Source: Prevotella sp.
Lineage (GTDB): Bacteria > Bacteroidota > Bacteroidia > Bacteroidales > Bacteroidaceae
Length of the DNA stretch: 64,000 nucleotides
NCBI GenBank assembly: GCA_017627765.1
Contig: JAGAGD010000115.1
Span: forward strand, 18,586 to 82,585
Direction: 5' to 3'
In this document: positions 17,714 through 26,219 of the stretch, in pieces
Numbering within the stretch: the first letter of the stretch is position 1
Layout of the letters: every line of letters starts with the position of its first letter
Translations under genes and position numbers: made by a program
The notes under the pieces: model-generated
The model's database searches: none
What the model was told of the DNA's origin: nothing
What the model saw: the letters and a program-made list of their open reading frames with translations, nothing else

Positions 17714-19634
17714 ATATATTCATCTGACATGATTTACAATCAAATTCTAATTTAAAAATTCTTCCATCTCCTAATCTTAGTGAAACAGGTTCCTTCCATA
17801 ATTTTTTATTAATTCCGCTTCCAACATTATCTTTGTTTTTATTACAAATACCTAATGAATATCTAATGCAATGGCGGCATTGCATTAGAATAGGTTTACG
17901 CATCTCACCTACCCTAGTCTTATTTTTCCTCCATATAACTTCAAATGCACTTCCAGCTTTTTCTAAACCTTCTTCATTATAGAACAAATGTGCTTGACTA
18001 TTTGCAATGTTACATAAATATTTGTAGTTCTTATATGGCTTTATAATACTTTCTGGTATAGAGTTGTTGTGTATATTGTTAAATCCGATTTTTCTCGTAT
18101 TTTTATTTGCTTCAGATATTACACTTTGAAGTTTTAAGACACATTCTCTACGGATTGAAGATAAAAAACTTGAACGAATGAATATATCATTGAGTTTAGA
18201 ATCAAAATCTATTTCGCTCACCTCAAAACAAGTGTCGCCTAACTTACTAAGTTGTTTTATTATATTATCTTTTTGAGGACTTTTTGCCGTCTCATTTTCT
18301 ATTTCCACAGAAACGTTTGCAGCAATATCTTTATATGGAATTGCCATTTTAACACATATTACTAATTTATTGCTGGCAGAATTTATATTTAATATTTGAA
18401 GACTTATTTTTATACCAATTTTACGACTTATCATCTTATTATCAGATAGTAGCTCTTCAAATGATTTATCATAATTACGGTACAATAAAATTCCAGGAAA
18501 TATATCAGTTGGCATTTTTTGTGGGAATAATCTATTTCCTTCGGCACGATTAACCCTAAAGCCTATAAGTTCATGTTTCTTATTAAAGTAACATAGTCCG
18601 TCTCCATTACTAAATGATGCAATGCCAGACACAACAATAGAGTTTCTATTAATTTCTTTAACTTTACCAACTAGTTCCCCAAATGCTTTTGCACTATATG
18701 GTTGAAATATATTAGGTTCTCGTTTATGTAAAAAATATTCTGTAAAGTCTCTATTAAAAGTCTTTTTTAAATTTGGAATAAATCCATAATTAGATCTACC
18801 CAAAGATGCACGTTCATATTTATCAGGATTTCGTTCTATTATTTCATTAAGTTTATTGCTATATGCAGCAACAACATTTTTGACATAATTCTCATCTTTT
18901 AACCTTCCCTCTATCTTTAGCGATGTTACGCCTGTATTTACAAGCTGTTCAACAGAGTCAATTCTGCACATATCCTTCATTGATAAAAGATGTTGATTTT
19001 CAACAATAACTTCATCATCAGCATTTATCAAGTCAAACTTCATCCTGCAAAATTGTGCACATTCACCTCTGTTTGCACTCCTATTAAAACAGAATTCTGA
19101 GGCATAACAAGCACCAGAGTAACTCACACAAAGTGCGCCATGAACAAATGCCTCTAATTCAATGTCAGGAACGCAATTATGTATTTCTTTAATTTCATTT
19201 AAAGATAACTCCCTTGCCAGAACAGCCCTACTGAATCCAATGTCCTTAAGCCATTTAACTTTCTCAGGTGTTCTATTATCAGTCTGGGTTGAAGCGTGAA
19301 CTTCTATTTTTCCTCTTGCATAAACTAATAATCCCATATCTTGGAGCAACACGGCGTCAACATCAACTTTTATCAGTTCATCTATCATTTTTCGTGCATC
19401 TTGCAATTCATCATCATAGATAATTGTGTTGACCGTTACATAAACTTTTGCACCATAATTATGTGCGAAATCACAAAGTTCACGAATATCTTTAATAGTA
19501 TTACCTGCAGCAACTCTTGCACCAAAGCGTCCCGCTCCTATATATATAGCATCAGCTCCAGCTTTTATTGCTGCAATACCTGTTAATTTGTTTTTCGCAG
19601 GGGCTAAAAGTTCTATTGCTCGCCTTTTACTCAT
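17703..19634 (-). CDS. peptidase U32 family protein
   Basis: A 643-residue U32 protein. The TIM-barrel half starts with ELLAPAKNKLTGIAAIKAGADAIYIG and carries the U32 signature near residues 160-195 (EAFVHGALCVSYSGACY, then cysteines within NRGECAQFC). A C-terminal extension ends in CRHC and CKSC pairs. Relatives include RlhA and TrhP, which hydroxylate RNA, as well as proteins called collagenases on weak grounds, so I would expect an RNA hydroxylation-type role before proteolysis. It is the first gene of a two-gene unit with the zinc-ribbon lipoprotein. Confidence 0.88.
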   Translation of the reverse strand: MSKRRAIELLAPAKNKLTGIAAIKAGADAIYIGAGRFGARVAAGNTIKDIRELCDFAHNYGAKVYVTVNTIIYDDELQDARKMIDELIKVDVDAVLLQDMGLLVYARGKIEVHASTQTDNRTPEKVKWLKDIGFSRAVLARELSLNEIKEIHNCVPDIELEAFVHGALCVSYSGACYASEFCFNRSANRGECAQFCRMKFDLINADDEVIVENQHLLSMKDMCRIDSVEQLVNTGVTSLKIEGRLKDENYVKNVVAAYSNKLNEIIERNPDKYERASLGRSNYGFIPNLKKTFNRDFTEYFLHKREPNIFQPYSAKAFGELVGKVKEINRNSIVVSGIASFSNGDGLCYFNKKHELIGFRVNRAEGNRLFPQKMPTDIFPGILLYRNYDKSFEELLSDNKMISRKIGIKISLQILNINSASNKLVICVKMAIPYKDIAANVSVEIENETAKSPQKDNIIKQLSKLGDTCFEVSEIDFDSKLNDIFIRSSFLSSIRRECVLKLQSVISEANKNTRKIGFNNIHNNSIPESIIKPYKNYKYLCNIANSQAHLFYNEEGLEKAGSAFEVIWRKNKTRVGEMRKPILMQCRHCIRYSLGICNKNKDNVGSGINKKLWKEPVSLRLGDGRIFKLEFDCKSCQMNIYAQ

Positions 19635-19675
19635 CTGTAAGTTTTAATATTAAAACAATTAATCTATAAACATTG

Positions 19676-19705
19676 CAAAATTACAATTATGCTTCTAAAA
19701 AACAA
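19676..19705 (-). promoter_or_regulatory. promoter of the U32 peptidase gene
   Basis: On the minus strand, TTG (19705-19703), a 19-base gap, then TAATTTTG (19683-19676). It lies 41 bases upstream of the start. Confidence 0.7.
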
Positions 19706-19740
19706 AATTAAAATAATAAATCTTAGTAAATACAAGCAAA

Positions 19741-19775
19741 AATAATGGCGCATTCATGATGAACACGCCATTATT
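19741..19775 (-). terminator. terminator of the M13 peptidase gene
   Basis: AATAATGGCG / CGCCATTATT, a 10-bp stem with a 15-base loop. On the minus strand it is followed by a T run. It lies 22 bases past the pepO stop. Confidence 0.8.
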
Positions 19776-19797
19776 TCATATAACAAGAATAAACTTA

Positions 19798-21831
19798 TTA
19801 CCAGAGTGATAATCTTTGCTCTTTTGGAATAAATAGCTTATCTGTTGGTTTTATATTGAACGCATCATACCACATGTCGATATGTGGAAGAGCACCATCA
19901 ACACGCCAACGACCTAGACTATGAGGGTCACTCTTAGTGCGATTACGAATTTCTGCTTCTGTAATGTTTCCTGCCCAAACACCAGCGTATGCTAAGAAGA
20001 ATCTTTGTTCTGGTGTAAAACCATCAATTACAGGAAGCGGATTGTTTTCTGTAGCCATCTTAAAAGCGTAATATGCGACCTGAAGACCACCATGATCAGC
20101 CAAGTTTTCTCCTAATGTCAGATTACCATTGGCTTTGAGATCTGGAAGAAGTTGTATCTGTGAGAAGAAGTCGGCATACTTACCTGTGCGTTTTACAAAA
20201 TTAACACCGTCACTCTTAGTCCACCAGTCTACCATATTTCCAGTCTTATCATAGTGGCGGCCTTGATCATCAAATCCATGGGTCATTTCATGTCCAATAA
20301 CTACACCTATAGCACCATAATTAAAGGCATCATCTGCTGTAGGGTCAAAGAAAGGAACTTGAAGAATACCAGCAGGGAAGCATATTTCGTTTGTTGTTGG
20401 GTTATAATATGCATTAACCGTTTGTGGGGTCATAAACCATTCGTCTGGATCAACTGGTTTGCCTGCAGTCTTTTCAATCTGATGCTTATTCCAGAAACGA
20501 CGACATTCCAAAACATTTTGATAATAAGATTTAGATGGGTCAATTTCAAGTTTACTTATATCATCCCATTTATTGGGATATCCAATTTTCACATAAAAAG
20601 CATTTAACTTTTCAAGGGCAGCTTTCTTGGTTTTCTTGCTCATCCAAGTTTGAGCTTCAATACGCTTTGCAAGAGACTTCTGCAGATTCTTTACAAGAGT
20701 TTCCATACGACTCTTAGATGATGCAGGGAAATAACGCTCTACATATATTTTTCCAAGAGCCTGCCCCATCTGAGCTTCTACTTGATTTGTTGCTCTCTTC
20801 CAACGTGGATAATCAACCTTGCGACCAGAAAGAGTTTTTCCGAAGAAATCAAAGTTTGCTTGACTGATATATTCACTTAAGTAACTGCTTGCGCTAAGTA
20901 TGATATCCCATTCAATATATGCACGGTAATCATCTGCATCAAGTTCAGATATTATCTTATCTGCACCAGCAACAAATGAAGGTTGTCCTACGATAAGTTC
21001 CTGAAAGTATTTTGTATCAATACCTTCTGCATTTAGGTGGCGAGTAATCTGAACATTTGGGTAGCGCTTTTCAAACTCTTTAAGAGTCATTTTATTATAG
21101 TTAGCTTCTACATCACGCAATTCTGTACGACTTTTTGATACCTTAGCCAATGCTGTTTCAATACGTAAAATGCCTTCCATCTTTGATTGTGCTTCAGCCT
21201 TAGTAAAGCCAAAGAACTGAAACATTCTTACAATATGCGCTTTATAAGCCTCACGAATGGCTGTTGTAGCTTCGTCATTATCAAGATAGTATTCTTTTTG
21301 TCCTAAAGTTAATCCACCTTGATATACATTCATGATATTCATTTTGGCATTTTTCTCATCTGCACCAAATCCCATTCCCATAAAGTTTGAGAGACCATAT
21401 TCTGCATATTTGAACTTCATGTTTTCAAGATCGGCAACAGTTTTTGCAGCTTCAGCTTCACGAATTAAAGGCATAACAGGTTGAACACCTTCCCTATTAA
21501 GTCTATCTGAATCCATTGCGAGCTTATAATAGTCACTGAGTTTCTGCTCTACAGTTCCTTTAGCATATTCACCTTTCTCCAACTCTGAAAGAATTGAGTG
21601 GATCCTCTTGTTATTGTCTTCTGCAAGACGGTCAAAACTTCCATAACGCGAATAAGCATCAGGCAGTGGATTTGCTTTCATCCAACCACCACAAGCGAAA
21701 TCGTAGAAGCTTTCACCTGGATTGACATTTTTGTCTAAATCGGCTGGATTTATGCCCGATTTCAATTGATTTTGAGCTAATGTTGCAACTGATAGAGATG
21801 CCATAGCCATAATTGTCAATAGTTTTTTCAT
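19798..21831 (-). CDS. pepO: M13 family metallopeptidase (PepO/neprilysin)
   Basis: A 677-residue exported zinc endopeptidase. A signal peptide ends near ATLAQ. The zinc motif HEMTH lies near residue 512 in VVIGHEMTHGFDDQG, the third ligand in GENLADHGG near 572, and the substrate-binding NAYYNPTTNEICFPAG before it. The C-terminus matches the family's usual end with a conserved tryptophan. Relatives cleave short peptides in the periplasm or on the surface. It follows the ABC-F gene by 40 bases and ends at a terminator, so the two likely share a transcript. Confidence 0.94.
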   Translation of the reverse strand: MKKLLTIMAMASLSVATLAQNQLKSGINPADLDKNVNPGESFYDFACGGWMKANPLPDAYSRYGSFDRLAEDNNKRIHSILSELEKGEYAKGTVEQKLSDYYKLAMDSDRLNREGVQPVMPLIREAEAAKTVADLENMKFKYAEYGLSNFMGMGFGADEKNAKMNIMNVYQGGLTLGQKEYYLDNDEATTAIREAYKAHIVRMFQFFGFTKAEAQSKMEGILRIETALAKVSKSRTELRDVEANYNKMTLKEFEKRYPNVQITRHLNAEGIDTKYFQELIVGQPSFVAGADKIISELDADDYRAYIEWDIILSASSYLSEYISQANFDFFGKTLSGRKVDYPRWKRATNQVEAQMGQALGKIYVERYFPASSKSRMETLVKNLQKSLAKRIEAQTWMSKKTKKAALEKLNAFYVKIGYPNKWDDISKLEIDPSKSYYQNVLECRRFWNKHQIEKTAGKPVDPDEWFMTPQTVNAYYNPTTNEICFPAGILQVPFFDPTADDAFNYGAIGVVIGHEMTHGFDDQGRHYDKTGNMVDWWTKSDGVNFVKRTGKYADFFSQIQLLPDLKANGNLTLGENLADHGGLQVAYYAFKMATENNPLPVIDGFTPEQRFFLAYAGVWAGNITEAEIRNRTKSDPHSLGRWRVDGALPHIDMWYDAFNIKPTDKLFIPKEQRLSLW

Positions 21832-21871
21832 TGTGATTAATGTTTTTAATGATTATATAATTTTGATAATT

Positions 21872-23824
21872 TCAATTTTTTATATTGTCGAGTTCTTCAT
21901 TTAGTTCCTCCCAATCACTTACAAGATTATTAATTTTATCTTTGATTGATGAATATTCATTAACGAGATCCAAGTTGGAAGCATTCTCTGGTTTAAAAAA
22001 TAAATTATCTATTTCAGAAATTCGATTTTCATTTTCTTCAATTGATATTTCTGTTTGTTTGATTAATTTCTCAAGTTTTGATATTTTCTTTTGTAATTCC
22101 TTATGTTCCAGATAATTCTGTTTTCCCAAATTGCTTTTTTGTTCATGTTGTAATTTATCATTTCCTTGATTATTTTTATTCTTCCCACTAATTTGTTGTG
22201 CCTGTTCATTTTGAAAATCAAATTGATGATGTCTAAGGAAGTCATAAATGCCACCAATATGTTCTTTTACTTTTCCACCACCAAATTCGTATACTTTAGA
22301 AACTAAGCCATCAAGGAACTCTCTATCATGGCTCACGACAATTACCGTCCCATCAAAAGCCTTTAAAGCCTCTTTAAGTACATCTTTTGAAACCATATCA
22401 AGATGATTAGTCGGTTCATCTAATATGAGTAAATTTACAGGTTCAAGTAATAAACGAATCATTGCTAAACGGCTACGCTCGCCACCACTTAAGACTCTGA
22501 CATATTTTTCGGAAGATTCGCCTCCAAACATAAAAGCGCCTAATATGTCATTTATTCTAGTACGAATTTCACCTTTTGCAACATTATCAATTGTGTCAAA
22601 GACTGTGATATTTCCATCAAGTAGTTGTGCTTGATTTTGAGCAAAATATCCGATTTGAACATTATGACCAACTTTAAGATATCCCTCGAATGGTATCTCT
22701 CCCATAATACATTTAACAAGAGTAGACTTTCCTTCCCCATTTTTGCCAACAAATGCAACTTTTTCACCACGTTTAATAGTAAGGTTAACATCTGAAAAAA
22801 CATTGTGCTGACCATAATTCTTTTTCAAGTCTTTGCAAATTAAAGGATAATCTCCACTCCTCAAACATGGTGGAAATTTCAAATGCATTGTAGAACGATC
22901 AATTTCGTCAACTTCAATTGGAACTATTTTCTCCAATTGTTTAATTCTACTTTGTACTTGTACAGCTTTTGTTGGTTTATATCTGAATTTATCTATAAAT
23001 TCTTTTATATCTGCAATTTCTTTTTGTTGATTCTCATATGCTCTTAGTTGTTGTTCTCTGCGTTCTTCTCGTAATTTAACATACTCATCATATTTCACTT
23101 TGTAGTCAACAATATTGCAGCAACTGATTTCAATTGTCCTGTTTGTTATATTATTGATGAAAGCCCTATCATGACTAACCAGTATCACGGTGCTGCTGCT
23201 TTGCATAATAAATTGCTCTAGCCATTGTATACTTTCAATGTCAAGATGATTCGTAGGTTCATCAAGAAGCAGAACGTCTGGGTGTTGAAGAAGTATTTTG
23301 GCAAGTTCAATACGCATCCTCCAACCTCCACTAAATTCTTTTGTGGGTCTATCAAAGTCAGTATTCTTAAAACCAAGTCCTATGAGAGTTCTTTCTATTT
23401 CAGCTTCAAAATTATCTCCACCCAATATCATGTATTGGTCATGCATCTGCGAATAGTTTTCAACAAGCTGAAGATAATCACTACTTTCATAATCTTCTCT
23501 CGTTTGCATTTCTTTTTCAAGAGCAACCAACTTTTTTTTAAGGGATATATGCGAAGCAAAAGCTTTGCGAGTATCTTGTCTGACCGTTGTGTCATCTTGA
23601 AGTTGCATAACCTGAGGAAGATAACCAACTGTGGTACCATTGGGCATTGATACACAACCAGATGTTGGCTGCATTATTCCACAAATCAATTTCAAAAGAG
23701 TTGATTTACCTGCACCATTTTTGCCAACAAGAGCAACTCTATCGCGGTCATTAACTACAAAATTGGCATTTGAAAATAGAGGTTTTGAACTGAATTCTAC
23801 TGTTAGTCCTTCTACAGAAATCAT
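21872..23824 (-). CDS. ABC-F family ATPase
   Basis: A 650-residue protein with two ABC domains and no membrane segment. The first has VALVGKNGAGKSTLLKL near residue 33 and EFSGGWRMRIELAKILLQ with LLLDEPTNHLDIES; the second has VAFVGKNGEGKSTLVK and VLSGGERSRLAMI with LILDEPTNHLDMVS. A charged linker joins them, and a C-terminal coiled coil (about 555-650) resembles Uup/YdiF-type proteins. ABC-F proteins act on the ribosome, in translation or antibiotic protection; the linker does not by itself show resistance here. Confidence 0.9.
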   Translation of the reverse strand: MISVEGLTVEFSSKPLFSNANFVVNDRDRVALVGKNGAGKSTLLKLICGIMQPTSGCVSMPNGTTVGYLPQVMQLQDDTTVRQDTRKAFASHISLKKKLVALEKEMQTREDYESSDYLQLVENYSQMHDQYMILGGDNFEAEIERTLIGLGFKNTDFDRPTKEFSGGWRMRIELAKILLQHPDVLLLDEPTNHLDIESIQWLEQFIMQSSSTVILVSHDRAFINNITNRTIEISCCNIVDYKVKYDEYVKLREERREQQLRAYENQQKEIADIKEFIDKFRYKPTKAVQVQSRIKQLEKIVPIEVDEIDRSTMHLKFPPCLRSGDYPLICKDLKKNYGQHNVFSDVNLTIKRGEKVAFVGKNGEGKSTLVKCIMGEIPFEGYLKVGHNVQIGYFAQNQAQLLDGNITVFDTIDNVAKGEIRTRINDILGAFMFGGESSEKYVRVLSGGERSRLAMIRLLLEPVNLLILDEPTNHLDMVSKDVLKEALKAFDGTVIVVSHDREFLDGLVSKVYEFGGGKVKEHIGGIYDFLRHHQFDFQNEQAQQISGKNKNNQGNDKLQHEQKSNLGKQNYLEHKELQKKISKLEKLIKQTEISIEENENRISEIDNLFFKPENASNLDLVNEYSSIKDKINNLVSDWEELNEELDNIKN

Positions 23825-23851
23825 CGATTGTTGTGATTATATATAGTTTTG

Positions 23852-23881
23852 CAAAGGTAATTATTTATAAATTAATTACAA
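23852..23881 (-). promoter_or_regulatory. promoter of the ABC-F / pepO unit
   Basis: On the minus strand, TTG (23881-23879), a 19-base gap, then TACCTTTG (23859-23852). It is 27 bases upstream of the start. Confidence 0.7.
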
Positions 23882-23931
23882 AGAAAAAGATTTAAGAAAA
23901 CAATTATTGAGCAAAAAATGCTCAATATTTT

Positions 23932-23961
23932 TTGTTTGTTCATCAAAAAAACGTACTTTCG
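23932..23961 (+). promoter_or_regulatory. promoter of tex
   Basis: TTG at 23932-23934, a 19-base gap, then TACTTTCG at 23954-23961, one base off the TAnnTTTG consensus. The tex start is 44 bases downstream. Confidence 0.55.
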
Positions 23962-24005
23962 CACCATTAATTATTATAAATGACAAACAATAGAACCGCA
24001 ACGTT

Positions 24006-26138
24006 ATGAATATTTTTACGCGACTCATTGCTAAAGCGCTTCAAATGCCAGAGCAAGGAATCGAAAATACTCTTTCTTTATTAGATCAAGGATGTACTAT
24101 CCCTTTCATCGCAAGATATAGGAAAGAGCGCACAGGAGGTCTTAATGATATTCAAATTGGCCAAATAAGCAGTAAGTATGAACAGTTTAAAGAACTGCAA
24201 AAGCGCAAAGAAACAATCATTAAAACTATAACTGAAATTGGTAAAATGACAGATGACTTGCGGCAGAGAATTGATGATTGTTGGGAATCAACGACACTTG
24301 AGGATTTATATCTTCCATATAAACCGAAACGTCGTTCTAAAGCGCAAGTTGCACGAGAGTATGGACTTGAGCCTTTGGCTACTATTATTATGCTTCAAAA
24401 AGAACAAAAACCATTTGAAGTTGCCAAGAAATTTATTAGTAAGGATGTTACCAGCATAGAAGAGGCAATAAAAGGAGCACAAGATATTATTGCTGAACAA
24501 ATTAGTGAAGATGAACGTTCACGAATACAACTGCGAAATACTTTCCGTAGAGAAGCATTAATGTTCTCAAAAGTTATAAAAAGTAAATCTGAGTTTGAAG
24601 GCGCAGCAAAATATTCTGATTATTTTGATTTTGTCGAACCACTTAAGCACTGCTCCTCTCATCGTCTTTTAGCAATGAGACGAGGTGAAAAAGAAGGCTT
24701 TTTAAGATTAAGCATTGATGTTGAATATGAAGATGAATGTATCGGCAGACTACAACGTCTATTTGTCAGAGGTACAACACCTTGTGGCAAATTGGTTAAT
24801 GAAGCAATTGAAGATTCATACAAGCGCTTGTTAAAACCATCAATAGAAAATGAGTTTTCTGCCCTAAGTAAACAAATTGCTGATGAAGAAGCAATAAAGG
24901 TTTTCACTGAGAATTTACGACAGTTACTGCTAGCAGCTCCACTCGGCCAGAAACGAGTTATGGGCATAGATCCTGGTTTCCGTACAGGTTGTAAAGTAGT
25001 TTGCCTTGATGAACAAGGAAACCTGTTGCACCACGAGGCTATATTTCCACATCCACCTGTAAATCATGTCATGCAGGCTAAAATCCATACAGAAGAAATG
25101 ATTAATAAGTTTGGTATTGAAGCTATTGCAATAGGCAATGGGACTGCAAGCCGTGAAACTTTGTTATTTGTAAAAGAACTTGACTTAAATGACAAAATAC
25201 AAGTATTTACGGTTAGCGAGGATGGTGCATCTATATATTCAGCATCAAAAACAGCACGCGAAGAGTTCCCTGATGAAGATGTTACTGTACGAGGCGCAGT
25301 TAGCATAGCTCGTAGACTAATGGACCCATTAGCTGAACTCGTAAAGATTGACCCTAAAAATATAGGTGTTGGCCAGTATCAGCATGATGTTGACCAAACA
25401 AAATTAAAAAATGCTCTTGATAGGACAGTAGAGAGTTGTGTCAATTTAGTCGGTGTAAATGTTAATACAGCATCTCAACATCTTCTTACTTACATTAGCG
25501 GATTAGGTCCCACTTTAGCAAAAAACATTATTGAGTACCGCAAAGAACATGGTGCTTTTTTGTCTAGGCCACAGTTAAAGAAAGTACCTCGTTTAGGTCC
25601 TGCGGCATATGAGCAGTGTGCAGGTTTCTTGCGTATTCCAAATGCAAAGAATCCTTTGGATAACAGTGCAGTACATCCTGAAAGTTACAAAATTGTTGAA
25701 CGAATGGCGCACGATCAACACTGTTCTGTTGCTGAACTTATAGGTAACAAACAAGTAATTGACCAAATAAACATTAAACGTTATGTTTCAGAAGAAGTTG
25801 GTTTACCAACATTAACTGATATTATAAAGGAGTTAGAAAAACCTGGATTAGACCCACGTGAACAACTTGAAGAATTTGAATTTGACCCAAATGTTAGTAC
25901 AGTTGACGACCTTGTTGAAGGAATGATACTACCAGGTATTATTACAAATATCACTAATTTTGGGGCATTTGTTGATATCGGTGTTCATCAGGATGGACTT
26001 ATTCACATTTCCCAACTTGCAGATAAATTTGTTAGAGATCCGAATGAGATAGTTAAGCTGCATCAACATGTAAAAGTGAGAGTTGTGGATATTGATAGTA
26101 AGCGCAATAGAATAGCACTGTCCTTGCGAGATTTATAA
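24006..26138 (+). CDS. tex: Tex family RNA-binding protein
   Basis: A 710-residue Tex protein. An N-terminal helical region with CTIPFIARYRKERTGGLND is followed by a YqgF/RuvC-like domain near 318 (RVMGIDPGFRTGCKV), helix-hairpin-helix motifs near 494 (YISGLGPTLAKNIIEYR), and an S1 domain from about 636 (VEGMILPGIITNITNFGAFVDIG). The family binds nucleic acid and affects transcription and tolerance of stress. Length is somewhat below the 770 residues of Gram-negative relatives but all domains are present. It stands alone between an ABC-F gene and a terminator. Confidence 0.94.
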   Translation: MNIFTRLIAKALQMPEQGIENTLSLLDQGCTIPFIARYRKERTGGLNDIQIGQISSKYEQFKELQKRKETIIKTITEIGKMTDDLRQRIDDCWESTTLEDLYLPYKPKRRSKAQVAREYGLEPLATIIMLQKEQKPFEVAKKFISKDVTSIEEAIKGAQDIIAEQISEDERSRIQLRNTFRREALMFSKVIKSKSEFEGAAKYSDYFDFVEPLKHCSSHRLLAMRRGEKEGFLRLSIDVEYEDECIGRLQRLFVRGTTPCGKLVNEAIEDSYKRLLKPSIENEFSALSKQIADEEAIKVFTENLRQLLLAAPLGQKRVMGIDPGFRTGCKVVCLDEQGNLLHHEAIFPHPPVNHVMQAKIHTEEMINKFGIEAIAIGNGTASRETLLFVKELDLNDKIQVFTVSEDGASIYSASKTAREEFPDEDVTVRGAVSIARRLMDPLAELVKIDPKNIGVGQYQHDVDQTKLKNALDRTVESCVNLVGVNVNTASQHLLTYISGLGPTLAKNIIEYRKEHGAFLSRPQLKKVPRLGPAAYEQCAGFLRIPNAKNPLDNSAVHPESYKIVERMAHDQHCSVAELIGNKQVIDQINIKRYVSEEVGLPTLTDIIKELEKPGLDPREQLEEFEFDPNVSTVDDLVEGMILPGIITNITNFGAFVDIGVHQDGLIHISQLADKFVRDPNEIVKLHQHVKVRVVDIDSKRNRIALSLRDL

Positions 26139-26156
26139 TTTCATTCATTTTTAAAC

Positions 26157-26199
26157 ATAACACAAAAAAGCGAGAGATATTCTCGCTTTTTTGTGTTAT
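26157..26199. terminator. bidirectional terminator
   Basis: A perfect 19-bp stem containing AAAAAAGCGAGA / TCTCGCTTTTTT with a five-base loop. The A and T tracts are inside the arms, so it works in both directions between tex and the BspA-like gene. Confidence 0.88.
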
Positions 26200-26219
26200 A
26201 ATAGAAATAAGTAAAAAAA

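Noticed and set aside
23225-23650. 141-codon open frame antisense to the ABC-F gene
   Set aside because: Opposite strand of a gene with complete ABC motifs; no start context or homology pattern.
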